DNA of 7,784 nucleotides from an uncultured Gammaproteobacteria bacterium (GTDB taxonomy: Bacteria; Pseudomonadota; Gammaproteobacteria; Nitrosococcales; Methylophagaceae). Position numbers and translations under genes: made by a program. Under the pieces are notes generated by a model. That model was not told where the DNA came from. It saw nothing but the letters and a program-made list of their open reading frames with translations, and did no database searches. The stretch is taken from positions 1 through 7,784 of the forward strand of contig CAJXPP010000094.1 in assembly GCA_913058195.1 (NCBI GenBank), given 5' to 3'. Below, in pieces: positions 5,629 to 7,784 of the stretch (position 1 is its first letter; every line of letters starts with the position of its first letter).

Positions 5629-6000
5629 TCAAAAACGTACAATTAATACCACTTTTCGTCCTTCTGAAACAAGTAGATTATAAGTACGACATGCAGCGCC
5701 AAGAGACATGAGCTCTACACCAATAGCATGGGCCTCAAATTTTGTTCTAACTTTAGGTGGGAAGTGAGAAGCCACTATGTTTGTAAATATCAAAACTTCG
5801 GGCTTAAGCTTTATTAGAAATGCAATGTCCTCATCATTATCTATTGAGGTCGTTTTATTAGTAATAAGGTTTGTTGGGGAAAGAATTAGCGGCTGATTAT
5901 AAGCTAACTCTATATTATTCGAAGTTCTTATGACGACTTCATTGTCGCCATAAGACACTATTTCGTTCATTCCGGAGTGAGTCTCCAGATTAATATCCAT
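5629..6000 (-). CDS. Mth938-like (DUF498) domain protein of unknown function
   Basis: The 123-residue protein is soluble and has the usual length of the Mth938-like/Xcc1710-like family. The most recognisable part is C-terminal: KPEVLIF (about 68-74), HFPP (79-82), AIGVELMSLGAACRTYNLL (about 91-109) and SEGRKVVLIV, the family's GVE-M-AACRTYN-E-R pattern. Most relatives have a Gly-Thr-Gly turn after the PE-V strand and a Trp near the middle; here these are TNIVASHFP and absent, so it is a divergent member. The family's biochemical role in bacteria is not established; the human relative NDUFAF3 assists complex I assembly. It begins 24 bases after the ihfB stop with only a weak ribosome binding site, suggesting it is translated from the ihfB transcript. 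The first ATG is kept because the N-terminal residues resemble those of family members; M11 is an alternative start. Confidence 0.75.
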   Translation of the reverse strand: MDINLETHSGMNEIVSYGDNEVVIRTSNNIELAYNQPLILSPTNLITNKTTSIDNDEDIAFLIKLKPEVLIFTNIVASHFPPKVRTKFEAHAIGVELMSLGAACRTYNLLVSEGRKVVLIVRF

Positions 6001-6024
6001 TATTGTTTCGTAATGACTTAAAAA

Positions 6025-6315
6025 CTAAAATCCTGCCGCGTCATTCACTCGGTCACGTAACTCTTTTCCTGGCTTGAAATGAGGTACATATTTTTCACTT
6101 AACTCTACTGATTCACCACTTTTTGGGTTACGTCCTACTCTTGGTGGACGATGGTGTAAGGTAAAACTACCGAAACCACGAATTTCGATACGTTCTCCAG
6201 TTGCTAAATTATCACTCATCTGTTCAATTATAAGTCTTACTGCTAATTCAACATCACGATAATTTAAAAGTGATTGTTTTTCAGATAATATTTCAATCAA
6301 ATCTGACTTTGTCAT
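6025..6315 (-). CDS. ihfB: Integration host factor subunit beta
   Basis: A 96-residue HU/IHF-family DNA-bending protein that pairs with IHF alpha. It opens MTKSDLIE like the E. coli protein and contains the hallmark ERIEIRGFGSF (41-51), the arm motif GRNPKSGE with the intercalating proline, and the KYVPHFKPGKELRDRVN C-terminal block. The position right after rpsA is the standard gammaproteobacterial arrangement and separates it from HU. AAGGAAA lies about nine bases before the ATG. A weak promoter may lie in the 86 bases after the rpsA terminator (TTGTTA and TTAAAT, 18 bases apart), so ihfB is probably transcribed on its own together with the DUF498 gene. The stop codon is TAG. Confidence 0.96.
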   Translation of the reverse strand: MTKSDLIEILSEKQSLLNYRDVELAVRLIIEQMSDNLATGERIEIRGFGSFTLHHRPPRVGRNPKSGESVELSEKYVPHFKPGKELRDRVNDAAGF

Positions 6316-6401
6316 ATGTCTTAATTTCCTTAGATGTACCCTTGAAATTTAACAGAATCGATCTATATTCTAACAAAATTTCTCAATGCATCTATCTTTC
6401 T

Positions 6402-6439
6402 AAAAAAACAGGTACCCAAACTATCGTTTGAGTACCTGT
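6402..6439 (-). terminator. Intrinsic terminator of rpsA
   Basis: On the minus strand a 14-bp stem (6408-6421 with 6426-6439) closes over a 4-base loop. It pairs completely if one U-G wobble is counted; that wobble is an A-C mismatch on the other strand, showing the hairpin is built for minus-strand RNA. A run of seven T follows (6402-6408). It starts 16 bases after the rpsA stop codon. Confidence 0.9.
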
Positions 6440-6455
6440 CGATTTTTAAAGCAGA

Positions 6456-7736
6456 TTAACTATCGCTTTGATCCATTTGTGCTTTCAACAAATCACCCAA
6501 TGTTGTAGCGCCATCGCTAGCCACATTTGAGTATTCTTTCAATGCTTCAGTTTCTTCTTGAGAATCTTTCGCTTTGATAGATAATGTTAAAGTACGATCT
6601 TTACGTGATGAACCTGTAAATTTCGCTTCAATTTCATCACCAACTGATAATACTTTGCTAGCATCTTCAGTACGTTCGCGTGAAATATCTGCAACACGAA
6701 CATAACCTTCAACACCATCAGCAAGTTCAATTGTTGCGCCACGAGCATCAACTTCAGTTACTTTACCAGTAACGTTTGTACCACGTGGGTGCTCTGACAT
6801 GTATTGTGAGTATGGGTCGTCTTGCATTTGCTTAACGCCTAATGAAATACGCTCACGTTCAGGGTCAATAGCTAAAACAACAGCTTCTAACTCATCACCT
6901 TTTTTGTGGTCACGAATTAAGTCTTCATTCTCTTCTTCCCATGAAAGGTCAGATAAGTGAATAAGGCCATCAATTCCACCGTCAAGTCCGATGAATACAC
7001 CAAAGTCTGTAATAGATTTGATTGAACCAGAAACTTTGTCACCTTTGTTATGAGTCATTGCAAACTCTTCCCAAGGGTTAGGTTTACATTGTTTCATACC
7101 TAAAGAAATACGACGACGTTCAGCATCGATTTCTAGAACCATTACTTCAACTTCATCACCTAATTGAACTACTTTAGATGGGTGTACGTTTTTGTTAGTC
7201 CAGTCCATTTCAGACATATGAACTAAACCTTCAACACCATCTTCGATTTCAACGAAGCAACCGTAGTCAGCAATGTTTGTTACTTTACCTTGTAGACGGC
7301 TTGTGCTTGGGTAGCGGTTAGCAATATCTTGCCAAGGATCGCTGCCCATTTGTTTAAGACCTAAAGATACACGTTCGCGTTCTTTATCGAATTTCAATAC
7401 TTGAACTTCGATTTCGTCGCCGATTGTAACAACTTCAGATGGGTGTTTAACACGTTTCCAAGCCATATCAGTGATATGTAGAAGACCATCAATACCACCA
7501 AGATCAACGAATGCACCGTAATCTGTAAGGTTCTTAACAATACCTTTAACGATTTTGTCTTCTTCTAGTGTTTCTAATAACGCATCACGTTCAACACTGT
7601 TTTCTGCTTCCATGATTGCACGGCGAGAAACAACGATATTGTTACGTGGACGGTCAAGTTTAATTAACTTGAACTCAAGCTCTTTGCCTTCAAGGTGAGA
7701 AGTATCACGAAGTGGACGTACATCTACCAATGAACC
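6456..7736 (-). CDS. rpsA: 30S ribosomal protein S1, C-terminal 426 residues (5' end missing)
   Basis: S1 binds mRNA at the small ribosomal subunit and helps initiate translation. The fragment begins GSLVDVRP, matching the E. coli protein at about residue 134, inside its second S1 domain. It then contains four complete S1/OB-fold RNA-binding repeats (about 66-134, 151-221, 238-308 and 325-394 of a frame that includes five adapter residues), each with the GDE...ERISLG signature. The acidic, poorly conserved tail ends QMDQSDS before TAA. About 130 N-terminal residues are absent because the contig ends in adapter at 7737, not because the gene is broken. The frame continues into the adapter and seems to start with GTG, giving the false N-terminus MYKRQ, which should be removed. 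Its terminator lies at 6402-6439 and ihfB follows, as in many gammaproteobacteria. Confidence 0.97.
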   Translation of the reverse strand, partial: GSLVDVRPLRDTSHLEGKELEFKLIKLDRPRNNIVVSRRAIMEAENSVERDALLETLEEDKIVKGIVKNLTDYGAFVDLGGIDGLLHITDMAWKRVKHPSEVVTIGDEIEVQVLKFDKERERVSLGLKQMGSDPWQDIANRYPSTSRLQGKVTNIADYGCFVEIEDGVEGLVHMSEMDWTNKNVHPSKVVQLGDEVEVMVLEIDAERRRISLGMKQCKPNPWEEFAMTHNKGDKVSGSIKSITDFGVFIGLDGGIDGLIHLSDLSWEEENEDLIRDHKKGDELEAVVLAIDPERERISLGVKQMQDDPYSQYMSEHPRGTNVTGKVTEVDARGATIELADGVEGYVRVADISRERTEDASKVLSVGDEIEAKFTGSSRKDRTLTLSIKAKDSQEETEALKEYSNVASDGATTLGDLLKAQMDQSDS

Positions 7737-7784
7737 CTGTCTCTTATACACATCTGACGCTGCCGACGATCTACTCTGTGTAGA
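7737..7784. other. Untrimmed Illumina Nextera adapter (sequencing artefact)
   Basis: Bases 7737-7755 are the 19-base Tn5 mosaic end, CTGTCTCTTATACACATCT. Bases 7756-7769 (GACGCTGCCGACGA) complete the reverse complement of the Nextera read-1 adapter. Bases 7770-7777 (TCTACTCT) occupy the i5 index slot and are the reverse complement of AGAGTAGA, an index in the Nextera S504 position. Bases 7778-7784 (GTGTAGA) are the start of the P5 flow-cell sequence. This end is synthetic and not a transposon in the genome. Confidence 0.97.

Noticed and set aside
7737..7755. Tn5 mosaic end as evidence of a transposon insertion in rpsA
   Set aside because: The bases that follow are the Nextera adapter, index and P5 sequence, so it comes from library preparation. 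rpsA is also an essential gene in most related bacteria.

Overview
The window is chromosomal, A+T-rich DNA from a gammaproteobacterium. The order rpsA-ihfB and the close match of both proteins to their Escherichia coli counterparts support this. A ccoNOQP operon followed by ccoG and ccoH points to an organism that respires oxygen at low concentration with a cbb3 (C-type haem-copper) oxidase. The exact genus cannot be read from the window. The A+T richness and the CcoG/CcoP variants would suit a marine or sulfur- or methyl-oxidising lineage (Thiotrichales or SUP05-like), but that is a guess.

Every gene lies on the minus strand, so the biological order runs from high to low coordinates. At 7737-7784 the sequence is not genomic: it is an untrimmed Illumina Nextera adapter with index and P5 start, which truncates rpsA at its 5' end. 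Next come rpsA (ribosomal protein S1, last 426 residues), a strong intrinsic terminator, ihfB (IHF beta) and a small Mth938/DUF498-family protein. A non-coding stretch of about 390 bases follows. It holds a perfect 18-bp palindrome with an FNR/ANR-type core, placed where it could activate the downstream oxidase operon.

The oxidase block is ccoN (catalytic subunit), ccoO (monohaem cytochrome c), ccoQ (small membrane subunit) and ccoP (dihaem cytochrome c). These genes are nearly contiguous or overlapping. After ccoP comes a short hairpin, then a 40-codon gene with an excellent ribosome binding site. It encodes a single-pass membrane peptide resembling the CcoM accessory subunit in size and layout. 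An intrinsic terminator closes this unit. ccoG (copper-reducing Fe-S assembly protein) then starts from its own extended -10 promoter and is coupled by an ATGA overlap to ccoH (fixH), which runs off the window at base 1.

Together the genes make the cbb3 oxidase (N, O, Q, P and perhaps the 40-aa peptide) and begin its assembly module (G, H). The terminator-promoter pair between the two groups suggests structural and assembly genes are expressed separately. No mobile element, CRISPR array, tRNA or rRNA was seen. The most interesting items are the 40-aa gene, the FNR-like palindrome, an acidic insertion near the CcoP C-terminus, and the adapter artefact.
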